From the IMG/VR virus record IMGVR_UViG_3300042898_003677, positions 86,076 to 150,075 of that record: DNA of 64,000 nucleotides; one strand, written 5' to 3'. Below, in pieces: positions 52,120 to 58,244 of the stretch (within the stretch, counting starts at the first letter, position 1; every line of letters begins with the position of its first letter). This DNA comes from a virus. The position numbers and the translations under genes were made by a program. The notes under the pieces were generated by a model that was not told where the DNA came from, did not search any database, and saw only the letters and a program-made list of their open reading frames with translations.

Positions 52120-52195
52120 GCGGGAGTAGCTCAGTTGGTAGAGCTTCAGCCTTCCAAGCTGAAAGTCGCGAGTTCGAGTCTCGTCTCCCGCTCCA
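52120..52195 (+). tRNA. tRNA-Gly(TCC)
   Basis: A 76-nt tRNA including an encoded CCA; acceptor GCGGGAG/CTCCCGC, anticodon loop CTTCCAA (TCC), T loop TTCGAGT. Confidence 0.95.
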
Positions 52196-52196
52196 T

Positions 52197-52296
52197 AAGG
52201 GAATCCGGCTTTATGGTGAAGGACACGCTGGCGGATGACATTCAGAGATTGTCTTTAAAGAACTCGAAACCATAAGTCTTGTGATGGAGGTCCCTT
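52197..52296 (+). ncRNA. Unassigned structured RNA between two tRNA-Gly genes
   Basis: A 100-nt segment with three nested helices. The closing stem is AAGGGA (52197-52202) with TCCCTT (52291-52296). The second is GGC-TTATGGT (52208-52217, one bulged T) with ACCATAA-GTC (52269-52278). The third is AAGGACA (52219-52225) with TGTCTTT (52250-52256). It is followed by CCACCA. No cloverleaf, T loop or ORF is present. It recalls the stable non-tRNA species encoded in the T4 tRNA cluster, but its identity is unknown. Confidence 0.5.
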
Positions 52297-52307
52297 CCAC
52301 CACACAA

Positions 52308-52380
52308 GCGAGAGTAGCTCAGTTGGTAGAGCACAACCTTGCCAAGGTTGGGGTCGCGAGTTCGAATCTCGTCTCTCGCT
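52308..52380 (+). tRNA. tRNA-Gly(GCC)
   Basis: A 73-nt tRNA; acceptor GCGAGAG/CTCTCGC, anticodon loop TTGCCAA (GCC), T loop TTCGAAT. It is similar in sequence to the tRNA-Gly(TCC) 190 bp upstream, which suggests duplication of one gene. Confidence 0.95.
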
Positions 52381-52424
52381 CAATCTGAATTAAAACACAG
52401 AGTAAACCAAATTTAAAAACCAAA

Positions 52425-52595
52425 ATGAAAAAAGTAGTATTTTTATTGTTTTCTTTAGTTCTTTTGGCTTCTTGTGGTAACGAGGCGACTCCTGCCGTTG
52501 AACCATCTTCAGTTGACACAACTGAAGTTGTTGTTGACAGCACTGTAGTTGATTCAACAGTTACTCCTGAAGTTGAAGTTGCACCTGCTAAGTAA
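52425..52595 (+). CDS. Small lipoprotein
   Basis: A 56-residue protein with a lipoprotein signal (MKKVVFLLFSLVLLASCGNE; lipobox LASC, Cys17). The mature part is 40 residues of Val/Thr/Ser/Pro/Asp and probably extended. Phage lipoproteins can block superinfection or alter the envelope. It ends the tRNA block and is followed by a terminator. Confidence 0.72.
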   Translation: MKKVVFLLFSLVLLASCGNEATPAVEPSSVDTTEVVVDSTVVDSTVTPEVEVAPAK

Positions 52596-52616
52596 TTACA
52601 GAGGTAACACGGACTT

Positions 52617-52642
52617 AAAAGGGACCTCGTGTCCCTTTTTTT
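52617..52642 (+). terminator. Intrinsic terminator after the lipoprotein gene
   Basis: GGGAC/GTCCC (52621-52635) with a 5-nt loop, extended by an A run before and a T run after. Confidence 0.75.
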
Positions 52643-52653
52643 ATGCTTTAAAC

Positions 52654-52661
52654 TATTTATA
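52654..52661 (+). promoter_or_regulatory. TATTTATA box (candidate late promoter)
   Basis: Exact octamer ending 5 nt before ATG 52667, implying a leaderless or nearly leaderless transcript. Confidence 0.6.
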
Positions 52662-52666
52662 ACAAT

Positions 52667-53989
52667 ATGAAACGAGTTTTAAGAGAAGAAATAAATTCAA
52701 TGAAATCATTAATGAAAATTAATGAAGACTTTGTTACTGTTTCTTCAGTTGGATTTGATAACATCACAACAGATAATGATTCAACAAAGTCTGATAAAAT
52801 AAATCGTGCGCTTCTTAAAGATATTAGTAGAGCAGCTAAAAAGGCTGGTGTAAAAGTAACTATCACAACTGCTAATTCAGGTCACAATATGAGAACTAAA
52901 TCCGGCACCTTAAGTAGACATAATACTAATCAAGCCGTCGATATTGCGATGATTGATGGTGTTGGTTCAGGTGGAGCGACTAATGCAACTAATGGTAACC
53001 CTAAATTTAAATCAGGTGGAGATAAATTAGTCGCCGCTCTTGAAAGTATGGGTTATACGAGAAATGCTGAAGGACCCCAAAACCCAAAGGCAGTTTTTTG
53101 GCAAACTAATTCAGGTGGTAATCATTTTAATCACGTACACGTTTCAAACACAACTGGCGAATCATCTAAAGAAAGTGACGATAATTTTGAAATTACACCT
53201 GAAAGAGAGGAAGAATTGAAAAAAATTGCACAGGGTGTTTCCAATCAGGAGAAAAAAACTGGTGATTTTGAAGCAATATTTAAAATGGCTGACACACTTA
53301 AATCTACTCTTAATAGAGCATCGGTAAATGCAGGTATAAAAGAGCAGTTTGATGATAGTGAAAGAGTTTCTGGTGTAGGTTTGGTTAAATCTAAACATCA
53401 GGGAAAAATAGTTCCTAACACACTTATAAAGAAAAACTGTGATGATTCATTAGTAATCAGGTTTAGGATGAATAATAGTACATACTATGTAGAATACTGT
53501 AATTTAGAAAAAACTTATAAATCTACAGGTGAAAATGTATACGTTGGCGATAAATTAGGTGAATCCTCAGATACTGTTTATTTAAGTTATTTTAACTATA
53601 AAGGTGACAAAATTAATAAAGACATTATTAGCTCACCTAAAACTGAGCCTGAAGAAATAGACGATGAAAAACCTACAGATTCTGTAAAATCAAAAGGATT
53701 AAAAATATTTCAAGATGATTCTGGAAGTACAGGTGAAACGTTTGCAGACTCTTTTTATAACCTATTTCAAAATTTAAACCCTTTAACCAGTAGATACGCT
53801 ATAGACTCAGAAACAGGCAAACCTGTTAAAGTACATCAGGGTGGTCTTGCAACAACACGTAGTAAAGATTCTAAACCAAAAATGGATTATTTAAAAAGAA
53901 TAGGATACGCATCAACTAAATCAGGTGCAAAAACCAGAGGTAAAAGTCTTAAAGAAGAAATGGAAATAATGAAAAAATTAATGAAATAA
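52667..53989 (+). CDS. M15-like murein peptidase with helix tags at both ends
   Basis: A 440-residue protein. The N-terminus MKRVLREEINSMKSLMKINE and the C-terminus KSLKEEMEIMKKLMK are near-mirror amphipathic helices. Residues 45-160 form a zinc peptidase domain of the M15/VanY type: SRHNTNQAVD (His85, Asp92) and NHFNHVHVS (His156 and His158). It should cut peptide cross-links of murein. The remaining part (170-420) is of unknown fold. The TATTTATA box and tags suggest a virion-associated lysin, perhaps for entry. Confidence 0.75.
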   Translation: MKRVLREEINSMKSLMKINEDFVTVSSVGFDNITTDNDSTKSDKINRALLKDISRAAKKAGVKVTITTANSGHNMRTKSGTLSRHNTNQAVDIAMIDGVGSGGATNATNGNPKFKSGGDKLVAALESMGYTRNAEGPQNPKAVFWQTNSGGNHFNHVHVSNTTGESSKESDDNFEITPEREEELKKIAQGVSNQEKKTGDFEAIFKMADTLKSTLNRASVNAGIKEQFDDSERVSGVGLVKSKHQGKIVPNTLIKKNCDDSLVIRFRMNNSTYYVEYCNLEKTYKSTGENVYVGDKLGESSDTVYLSYFNYKGDKINKDIISSPKTEPEEIDDEKPTDSVKSKGLKIFQDDSGSTGETFADSFYNLFQNLNPLTSRYAIDSETGKPVKVHQGGLATTRSKDSKPKMDYLKRIGYASTKSGAKTRGKSLKEEMEIMKKLMK

Positions 53990-54017
53990 AAAAAAGGGAC
54001 TTAGGTCCCTTTTTTTA
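53988..54017. terminator. Bidirectional intrinsic terminator
   Basis: GGGAC/GTCCC (53996-54009) with a TTAG loop between an A run and a T run; it separates the peptidase gene from the minus-strand tRNA-Ser. Confidence 0.8.
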
Positions 54018-54019
54018 TG

Positions 54020-54107
54020 CGGTGGGTGAGGGGCTCGAACCCTCGCGCCGGTTACCCGACCTATCAGTTTAGCAAACTGACCCCTTCACCAACTTGGGTA
54101 ACCCACC
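54020..54107 (-). tRNA. tRNA-Ser(GCT)
   Basis: An 88-nt class II tRNA on the minus strand; acceptor GGTGGGT/ACCCACC, anticodon loop TTGCTAA (GCT), long variable arm, T loop TTCGAGC. Confidence 0.95.
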
Positions 54108-54112
54108 AAAGA

Positions 54113-54757
54113 TTACTCTTCATCATCATAAACACCTGACTCCAAATCGTCAAGAGTAAATAGATGAATTTCTAATGATTTACCAGTAAACCATTCATCC
54201 TCAAAGTCTTTTTCAAGTTCTTGGTTCTTGTAAAACATTTTATCCATAACCTCATAATCAAAAATTGGTGATTCTAAACTCTGAGCAGTAAAGCCAAAGT
54301 CTTCAAATTTAGGTACCTCATCAGACTCAATATGATAATTACAAATTGTCCCTTTAACATCCTCAATCAAACAAAGAATGTTTTCGTGACCTTCGTGAGG
54401 GTATGCGTCGATAACCTGACCAACTTCTTCTAAATTTGGTATTTCACCATATTTGTCTTGTAAATCGTATATGTCTGTGAGTTCTTCCCACCCTTTTTCC
54501 CATATAACATTTCCATTTTCGTCAATCAAAACAAACATAAGTCTATCGTTAACATATGGTCGAGATGCCACCCACCAGTTAGTATCATAGTGGTCATAAT
54601 TCTCAATTAAGTCAGGTATCATTGAATACATCTCACTGAGTTCTTCGTGATTACCTTCTTCTTTAGCATTAAGAATAATTTCAACTTCTTCAGAAGTTAG
54701 GTTATGGGCAGATGCCTCCATACCAAAACCATTAACCAATAATTTATATTTAGCCAT
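54113..54757 (-). CDS. Hypothetical acidic protein
   Basis: A 214-residue, very acidic protein (many Asp, Glu, Tyr) without known motifs. Its first part, KYKLLVNGFGMEASAHNLTSEE, is a beta-helix start, and GNVIWEKGWEELTDIYDL is a second recognisable segment. It is co-oriented with the small ORFs upstream and reads into tRNA-Ser(GCT). Function unknown. Confidence 0.55.
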   Translation of the reverse strand: MAKYKLLVNGFGMEASAHNLTSEEVEIILNAKEEGNHEELSEMYSMIPDLIENYDHYDTNWWVASRPYVNDRLMFVLIDENGNVIWEKGWEELTDIYDLQDKYGEIPNLEEVGQVIDAYPHEGHENILCLIEDVKGTICNYHIESDEVPKFEDFGFTAQSLESPIFDYEVMDKMFYKNQELEKDFEDEWFTGKSLEIHLFTLDDLESGVYDDEE

Positions 54758-54758
54758 T

Positions 54759-54923
54759 TTATTTAAAATTAGAATTGTTTAACCAAATTGTATCACCCTT
54801 TTTATATTCACCTTTAGAGTATACAACGCCTTTTAAACCCTCATCTGTTTTACACATATATGAGTTATATTCTTTTCCCACAGAAACCAATGAGATAACA
54901 ATCAAAAACGCAATTGTTTTCAT
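54759..54923 (-). CDS. Small secreted or membrane-anchored protein
   Basis: A 54-residue ORF with an N-terminal hydrophobic helix (MKTIAFLIVISLVSVGKEY) and a short polar tail ending GDTIWLNNSNFK. Its ATG overlaps the stop of the upstream ORF (54920-54923) and it ends 1 nt before the next gene, so it is an operon member. A small envelope protein is likely. Confidence 0.5.
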   Translation of the reverse strand: MKTIAFLIVISLVSVGKEYNSYMCKTDEGLKGVVYSKGEYKKGDTIWLNNSNFK

Positions 54924-55072
54924 TCTTCTTCCTCCTTATCATTTTGATTTGTTGGTAATGCTCCGACAAATAAAGACATTAAAATCCACCAAGGACTTTG
55001 TGTTAAATAAACAACATATCCGACAAGTGCGAGATATGCCAAGGCAACTAAAGTGTAAGAAACGTATTTCAT
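54920..55072 (-). CDS. Small membrane protein
   Basis: A 50-residue ORF with one or two membrane helices (LVALAYLALVGYVVYLTQ, then WWILMSLFVGALP) and a Glu/Asp tail. It starts right at the end of the HAD gene (overlap at 55072) and overlaps the next small ORF by 4 nt. Function unknown. Confidence 0.5.
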   Translation of the reverse strand: MKYVSYTLVALAYLALVGYVVYLTQSPWWILMSLFVGALPTNQNDKEEEE

Positions 55073-55665
55073 TATTGTAAGAATTTTAAAACTTTCTCTT
55101 TTACTCCTGATTGTTTAATACCCTCGTATTGTTGTGGTGTATGTACGAAATTAGTTAAACCAGGTTTTTCGTCAAGACCATCTTTATGTGTAAAATGATT
55201 TGATAAAAAATCTACAGACATATCCAAATCATCAATTGACACCCAATGAGTAATTTCAGGATGAGTTTCTAAATAATGTTGGATTTCAATTGAACGTTCC
55301 AATTCTAAATCGGCACGGAATCGTAGTATGTTCCATTTTTCAGGTGCGATATCTTCAGTTCTTGGTGTTGTTGCAATTGGAGCTTTTAGGATACCTTGAG
55401 ATAGGTAGTATTCACCAAGTTCCTCCAACGTGGCGTGAAATCTCCAATCTGAAGATACAACTATTTCAGCACCAGTCTCTTCTAAAATAGAATTTAGGAC
55501 TTTAATTGCTTTATCATCAAAATCGTCAAATCGATATTGAATAGGAATTTCTCTATTGGTCATAGACATTTTTCTACCACCCCATTTTTTTTGTTTCTTC
55601 ATCCTACCACCCCAATTGTTTGCAAGACAAATTACACCATCGTTATCTAGGAATATTACTTTCAT
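55072..55665 (-). CDS. HAD phosphatase-like protein, RNA-repair (SAK) type
   Basis: A 197-residue protein starting MKVIFLDNDGVICL, a HAD motif I (Asp7, Asp9). It has ETGAEIVVSSDWRFHATLEE as motif II and ITHWVSIDDLDMSVD as the acidic motif. This set matches the HAD group associated with Swiss-Army-Knife RNA repair proteins (family assignment from memory). It may remove terminal phosphates from RNA or nucleotides. A longer reading frame exists upstream, but a minus-strand TATCTTTG box (55670-55677) ends 4 nt before ATG 55665, supporting this start. Confidence 0.68.
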   Translation of the reverse strand: MKVIFLDNDGVICLANNWGGRMKKQKKWGGRKMSMTNREIPIQYRFDDFDDKAIKVLNSILEETGAEIVVSSDWRFHATLEELGEYYLSQGILKAPIATTPRTEDIAPEKWNILRFRADLELERSIEIQHYLETHPEITHWVSIDDLDMSVDFLSNHFTHKDGLDEKPGLTNFVHTPQQYEGIKQSGVKEKVLKFLQ

Positions 55666-55669
55666 AGAA

Positions 55670-55677
55670 CAAAGATA
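55670..55677 (-). promoter_or_regulatory. -7 box TATCTTTG on the minus strand
   Basis: It matches TAnnTTTG and lies 4 nt upstream of ATG 55665. No TTG is found at the ideal distance. It supports the short start of the HAD gene and a leaderless mRNA. Confidence 0.4.
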
Positions 55678-55697
55678 ATACAATCTTGTAGTAATTC

Positions 55698-56933
55698 CTA
55701 TTTTTTCTTGTAAATAATTTCTTTGTGGATTTTGAATGGTCCGTATTTTTTCTCCATCAATAAACGGTGAAGTTCCCAATTGATAATGGATTCGTTTGTT
55801 TGTCCATCATCTTTCGCCATATCATAAAGTTTGGCAATTTTTCTAATCATTTTATCGGCAATCATATTAAACTTTTTGATTTCGTATTTAAAAAATTTGA
55901 TTGGGTTGTTTTCAAATCTAAGAACAAATTTTTGAAAGTTTTCTTTGATTTTATCAAGTTCCTCAGAATCCCCTAAAGATTGTCCAAGCATTGATGCTAA
56001 CATAGATAATAGAGGGTCTGAACCCATTGGTCCATCTACGTATCTGTTAAACTTTTCAAGTTTTCTATTTGATAAGTTTATAAAGAATAAACGTAAAACT
56101 TTTTCAACTTTTTCATCATCAGTCATTGTGGTAGGGTCCTCTTCCATAATTTCAGATATAAAAAAATCAACTCTTTCCATATTATCTTTAATCCCTGAGA
56201 CTAAATCTTCATACGTGAAATTTTTAATTTCCTGTAATTTTTGGAATGTCTTATCCTTTTTCAAAAAGTCTAAAAACTGTGATTTTGTAATATTTTTCGT
56301 TCTTATGTTAGATGCGACTTCACTAGGTCTAACCAAATTTTCAGCAACGGTAGTAAAATATAAAAAGTGTATAAATTTTTCGTCAAGTACATCAATCCTA
56401 AATGGTGGCATATCACCGATAGCATTATATTCAGCATCGTGCCCAATTAAACCCTTTCGACTAACTTGTTTATCGTATTTGTGTTTTAATTCGTGAGCAA
56501 TTGACCCGATATATTCATCTCTATCAGATTCAAACTCTTGGGCTAATTGTTGCGGTTCCCATTCAGAGTTTACAATATAAGTTAAAGTAAATGTTGCTTT
56601 TGATGATGGTTTAATAGTTTTTAACTTAATGTCTCTATCAAATCTAAAAGTTTGTGACATACCCATAGAGGCGATTTTCGGGTCCTCTTTGAATTCATCA
56701 ATCTCGTTAACCTCAACGATGAGTTTATAACTATCAAGATATATTTTTTGTTTATAACCTAATGTTATATCAATGTCACCATAAAATTCGTATTCATCTT
56801 TTTTTTGACGAATACTTTTTAAGTCGTTTAAAATCATTCCATAAACTTCTTCGGCGGCTTCCAAAATAGATTCAGGAACCCCTAAAGCTTCATTAATTAA
56901 GTTGTACTGACTTTCGGTGATAATATACTTCAT
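55698..56933 (-). CDS. HELKH zincin-like protein with N-terminal helix tag
   Basis: A 411-residue protein. The N-terminus MKYIITESQYNLINEALG is of the tag-like type seen on other proteins of this phage. Residues 147-151 are HELKH in YIGSIAHELKHKYD, the zinc-binding HExxH motif of metallopeptidases, with an AEYNAIGD segment downstream that could supply the third ligand. The C-terminal 200 residues are helical. It may be a protease carried in the virion or acting on host proteins. A TATTTAAT box lies just upstream. Confidence 0.62.
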   Translation of the reverse strand: MKYIITESQYNLINEALGVPESILEAAEEVYGMILNDLKSIRQKKDEYEFYGDIDITLGYKQKIYLDSYKLIVEVNEIDEFKEDPKIASMGMSQTFRFDRDIKLKTIKPSSKATFTLTYIVNSEWEPQQLAQEFESDRDEYIGSIAHELKHKYDKQVSRKGLIGHDAEYNAIGDMPPFRIDVLDEKFIHFLYFTTVAENLVRPSEVASNIRTKNITKSQFLDFLKKDKTFQKLQEIKNFTYEDLVSGIKDNMERVDFFISEIMEEDPTTMTDDEKVEKVLRLFFINLSNRKLEKFNRYVDGPMGSDPLLSMLASMLGQSLGDSEELDKIKENFQKFVLRFENNPIKFFKYEIKKFNMIADKMIRKIAKLYDMAKDDGQTNESIINWELHRLLMEKKYGPFKIHKEIIYKKK

Positions 56934-56947
56934 ACTATTAAATAGTA

Positions 56948-57112
56948 TTATTGGTCTCTTTCATCTAATATTTGAAGGTACAATGATTCTGTCATAAGAT
57001 GGCCACTTTGTTTGCCTACTAAATCACAAAAAAGACCTTTTTGTAAAATAGAATAGTCCTTGGGGTCAATAATCACCCAAGGACCTTCGTTTCTAATGTC
57101 GTTACGTTTCAT
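56948..57112 (-). CDS. Small hypothetical protein
   Basis: A 54-residue ORF (GPWVIIDPKDYSILQKGLFC in the middle) whose start overlaps the stop of the ORF upstream at 57112. It is soluble and of unknown function. Confidence 0.45.
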   Translation of the reverse strand: MKRNDIRNEGPWVIIDPKDYSILQKGLFCDLVGKQSGHLMTESLYLQILDERDQ

Positions 57113-57249
57113 TATGGTTGTGTTAATACCAAAAATACGGCAACAATTCCAATCACCAATAGTCCCAAAAAAGCCATTGCTAGACTAAATTCAACTTGGT
57201 CTTTTGTTTTACCTTGCCAATCTTCAGGGTTCCATTCTTCTTTTTTCAT
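57112..57249 (-). CDS. Small membrane protein
   Basis: A 45-residue ORF with a polar start (MKKEEWNPEDWQGKTKD) and one membrane helix (LAMAFLGLLVIGIVAVFLVL). It overlaps the cREC gene by 4 nt at its start and the next ORF at its end. Unknown function. Confidence 0.5.
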   Translation of the reverse strand: MKKEEWNPEDWQGKTKDQVEFSLAMAFLGLLVIGIVAVFLVLTQP

Positions 57250-57680
57250 ACTGTATGTTCCCATTGAACTCTCACACAATTTTGTGGGAGACGGTTTAGA
57301 TGTCTATAATTATTAATGTACCCCATCATATTTGCCGAACCAACAGCATTTGCCGAGTGAACAACCACATCAACAACAGGTTTTCCGTCCAACCATTGGT
57401 TAACCAACCACTTTGTACAATCCATACCAGTTTTTTCAGTGATATTGTCGTAATTGATTGCGTAGTTTTTTGTTACACCATATAACCACTCACTCATTGC
57501 ACTATCACCTAAATCGTGGTCCAAAGAAATAAGTTCGATGTTTTCTAAACCAATTTTGTTAATTGTTTGGACAAACTCATCATAAGAACGAACAACAGTC
57601 CATTCAGGGATTCCATTAACCCACTCATTATTCGGACTCACAGGAGTTCTAACATCATCAAGATAGATACGGTGTTTCAT
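57246..57680 (-). CDS. Cyclic-phosphate processing receiver (cREC) domain protein
   Basis: A 144-residue protein with the cREC pattern: RIYLDDVRTPVSPNNEWV (Asp8, Asp9), TVVRSYDEFVQTI, and ELISLDHDLGDS (Asp54, His55, Asp56), then KTGMDCTKWLVNQWL. Related domains are predicted to process 2',3'-cyclic or terminal phosphates in RNA repair and conflict systems (assignment from memory). The gene lies directly downstream of a tRNA array on the same strand and 1.6 kb from the HAD gene of the same theme, which supports RNA-end processing. Not a two-component regulator. Confidence 0.72.
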   Translation of the reverse strand: MKHRIYLDDVRTPVSPNNEWVNGIPEWTVVRSYDEFVQTINKIGLENIELISLDHDLGDSAMSEWLYGVTKNYAINYDNITEKTGMDCTKWLVNQWLDGKPVVDVVVHSANAVGSANMMGYINNYRHLNRLPQNCVRVQWEHTV

Positions 57681-57704
57681 ATTTGTAGTTTTTAATAATC
57701 ACAT

Positions 57705-57771
57705 CGTACAGGCATTCTACTCCCAGCTCCGAGGAATTGTATCTAACTTAGCCCTTCTCCACCGCTGTACG
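57705..57771 (-). ncRNA. Unassigned structured RNA near tRNA-Glu
   Basis: A 67-nt segment closed by CGTACAG/CTGTACG (7 bp, perfect). It contains an inner CTC/GAG hairpin but no T-loop sequence or anticodon arm. It lies between the cREC gene and tRNA-Glu on the tRNA transcript. It may be a small stable RNA or a processing signal. Confidence 0.42.
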
Positions 57772-57792
57772 GGTACCTGAAGATATGATTTG

Positions 57793-57864
57793 TAGCCCGA
57801 CGGGGAATCGAACCCCGCTCTCGTCCGTGAAAGGGACGTGTCCTGACCGATAGACGACCGGGCC
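57793..57864 (-). tRNA. tRNA-Glu(TTC)
   Basis: A 72-nt cloverleaf on the minus strand; acceptor GGCCCGG/TCGGGCT with two G-U pairs, anticodon loop CTTTCAC (TTC), T loop TTCGATT. Confidence 0.95.
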
Positions 57865-57880
57865 AAATTAAGATAAGTTG

Positions 57881-57954
57881 TGGACCGTGGGAGACTCGAA
57901 CTCCCGACCCCCTGCGTGCAAGGCAGGTGCTCTAGCCAACTGAGCTAACAGCCC
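57881..57954 (-). tRNA. tRNA-Ala(TGC)
   Basis: A 74-nt cloverleaf; acceptor GGGCTGT/ACGGTCC with the G3-U70 pair that marks alanine tRNAs, anticodon loop CTTGCAC (TGC), T loop TTCGAGT. Confidence 0.95.
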
Positions 57955-57962
57955 GAAAAGAG

Positions 57963-58011
57963 AACCCGGGCCCAGCGTGCCAATCTTTCAGGAAGGGCCC
58001 TTTTCAAGGTT
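57963..58011 (-). ncRNA. Unassigned structured RNA between tRNA-Ala and tRNA-Met
   Basis: Forty-nine nt with AACC (RNA 5' end, 58011-58008) pairing with GGTT (57966-57963), and GGGCCC (58000-57995) pairing with GGGCCC (57973-57968). The inner loop is 21 nt. A 7-nt side loop lies on the 5' strand and one base on the 3' strand. It is the only strongly G+C-rich non-tRNA segment nearby. Confidence 0.42.
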
Positions 58012-58017
58012 CTTTGT

Positions 58018-58090
58018 TGCGGGGGTGGGATTCGAACCCACGTGATTCAGCTTATGAGACTGAGCTGGAACCTTCTCCAGTCCACCCCGC
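58018..58090 (-). tRNA. tRNA with CAT anticodon (Met or Ile2)
   Basis: A 73-nt cloverleaf; acceptor GCGGGGT/CCCCCGC with a mismatch at pair 7, anticodon loop CTCATAA (CAT), D arm CTGG/CCAG, T loop TTCGAAT. It lacks the three G-C pairs of initiator tRNA. It could be elongator Met or a lysidine-modified Ile(CAU); sequence alone does not decide. Confidence 0.9.
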
Positions 58091-58097
58091 TATGTTG

Positions 58098-58169
58098 CGG
58101 TCCCACGGGGAATCGAACCCCGAACTCAGCCGTGACAGGGCTGCATTATAGCCGTTTAACTATGAGACC
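58098..58169 (-). tRNA. tRNA-Asp(GTC)
   Basis: A 72-nt cloverleaf; acceptor GGTCTCA/TGGGACC, anticodon loop CTGTCAC (GTC), T loop TTCGATT. It is the first gene of the minus-strand tRNA array. Confidence 0.95.
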
Positions 58170-58181
58170 TAAATGACTTTA

Positions 58182-58211
58182 CAAAGATAATACATATTTT
58201 GTAAAAATCAA
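58182..58211 (-). promoter_or_regulatory. Promoter of the minus-strand tRNA array
   Basis: On the minus strand: TTG (58211-58209), a 19-nt spacer, then TATCTTTG (58189-58182), 12 nt before tRNA-Asp. It matches the Bacteroidota consensus and should drive tRNA-Asp, -Met, -Ala, -Glu, the structured RNAs and perhaps the cREC operon. Confidence 0.82.
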
Positions 58212-58244
58212 AAAAACTTTTTTTTTTATTAAAAAAACGTGTTT

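Noticed and set aside
52319-52543. Minus-strand ORF of 74 codons overlapping tRNA-Gly(GCC)
   Set aside because: Its end (ERETRFELATPTLARLCSTN) is the reverse complement of the tRNA, and the rest is antisense to the lipoprotein gene.
55666-55779. Upstream extension of the HAD gene
   Set aside because: The added 38 residues come before the HAD nucleophile strand, overlap the upstream gene and a -7-like box, and show no domain features.
57246-57680. Two-component response regulator
   Set aside because: The receiver-like fold has the DHD motif and length of cREC proteins, and no phosphoacceptor arrangement or output domain of response regulators is seen.
57873-58100. Attachment site or integrase target in the tRNA array
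   Set aside because: The tRNAs are complete phage genes in an array; no integrase and no duplicated tRNA 3' end were found, and the gene content is that of a lytic T4-type phage.
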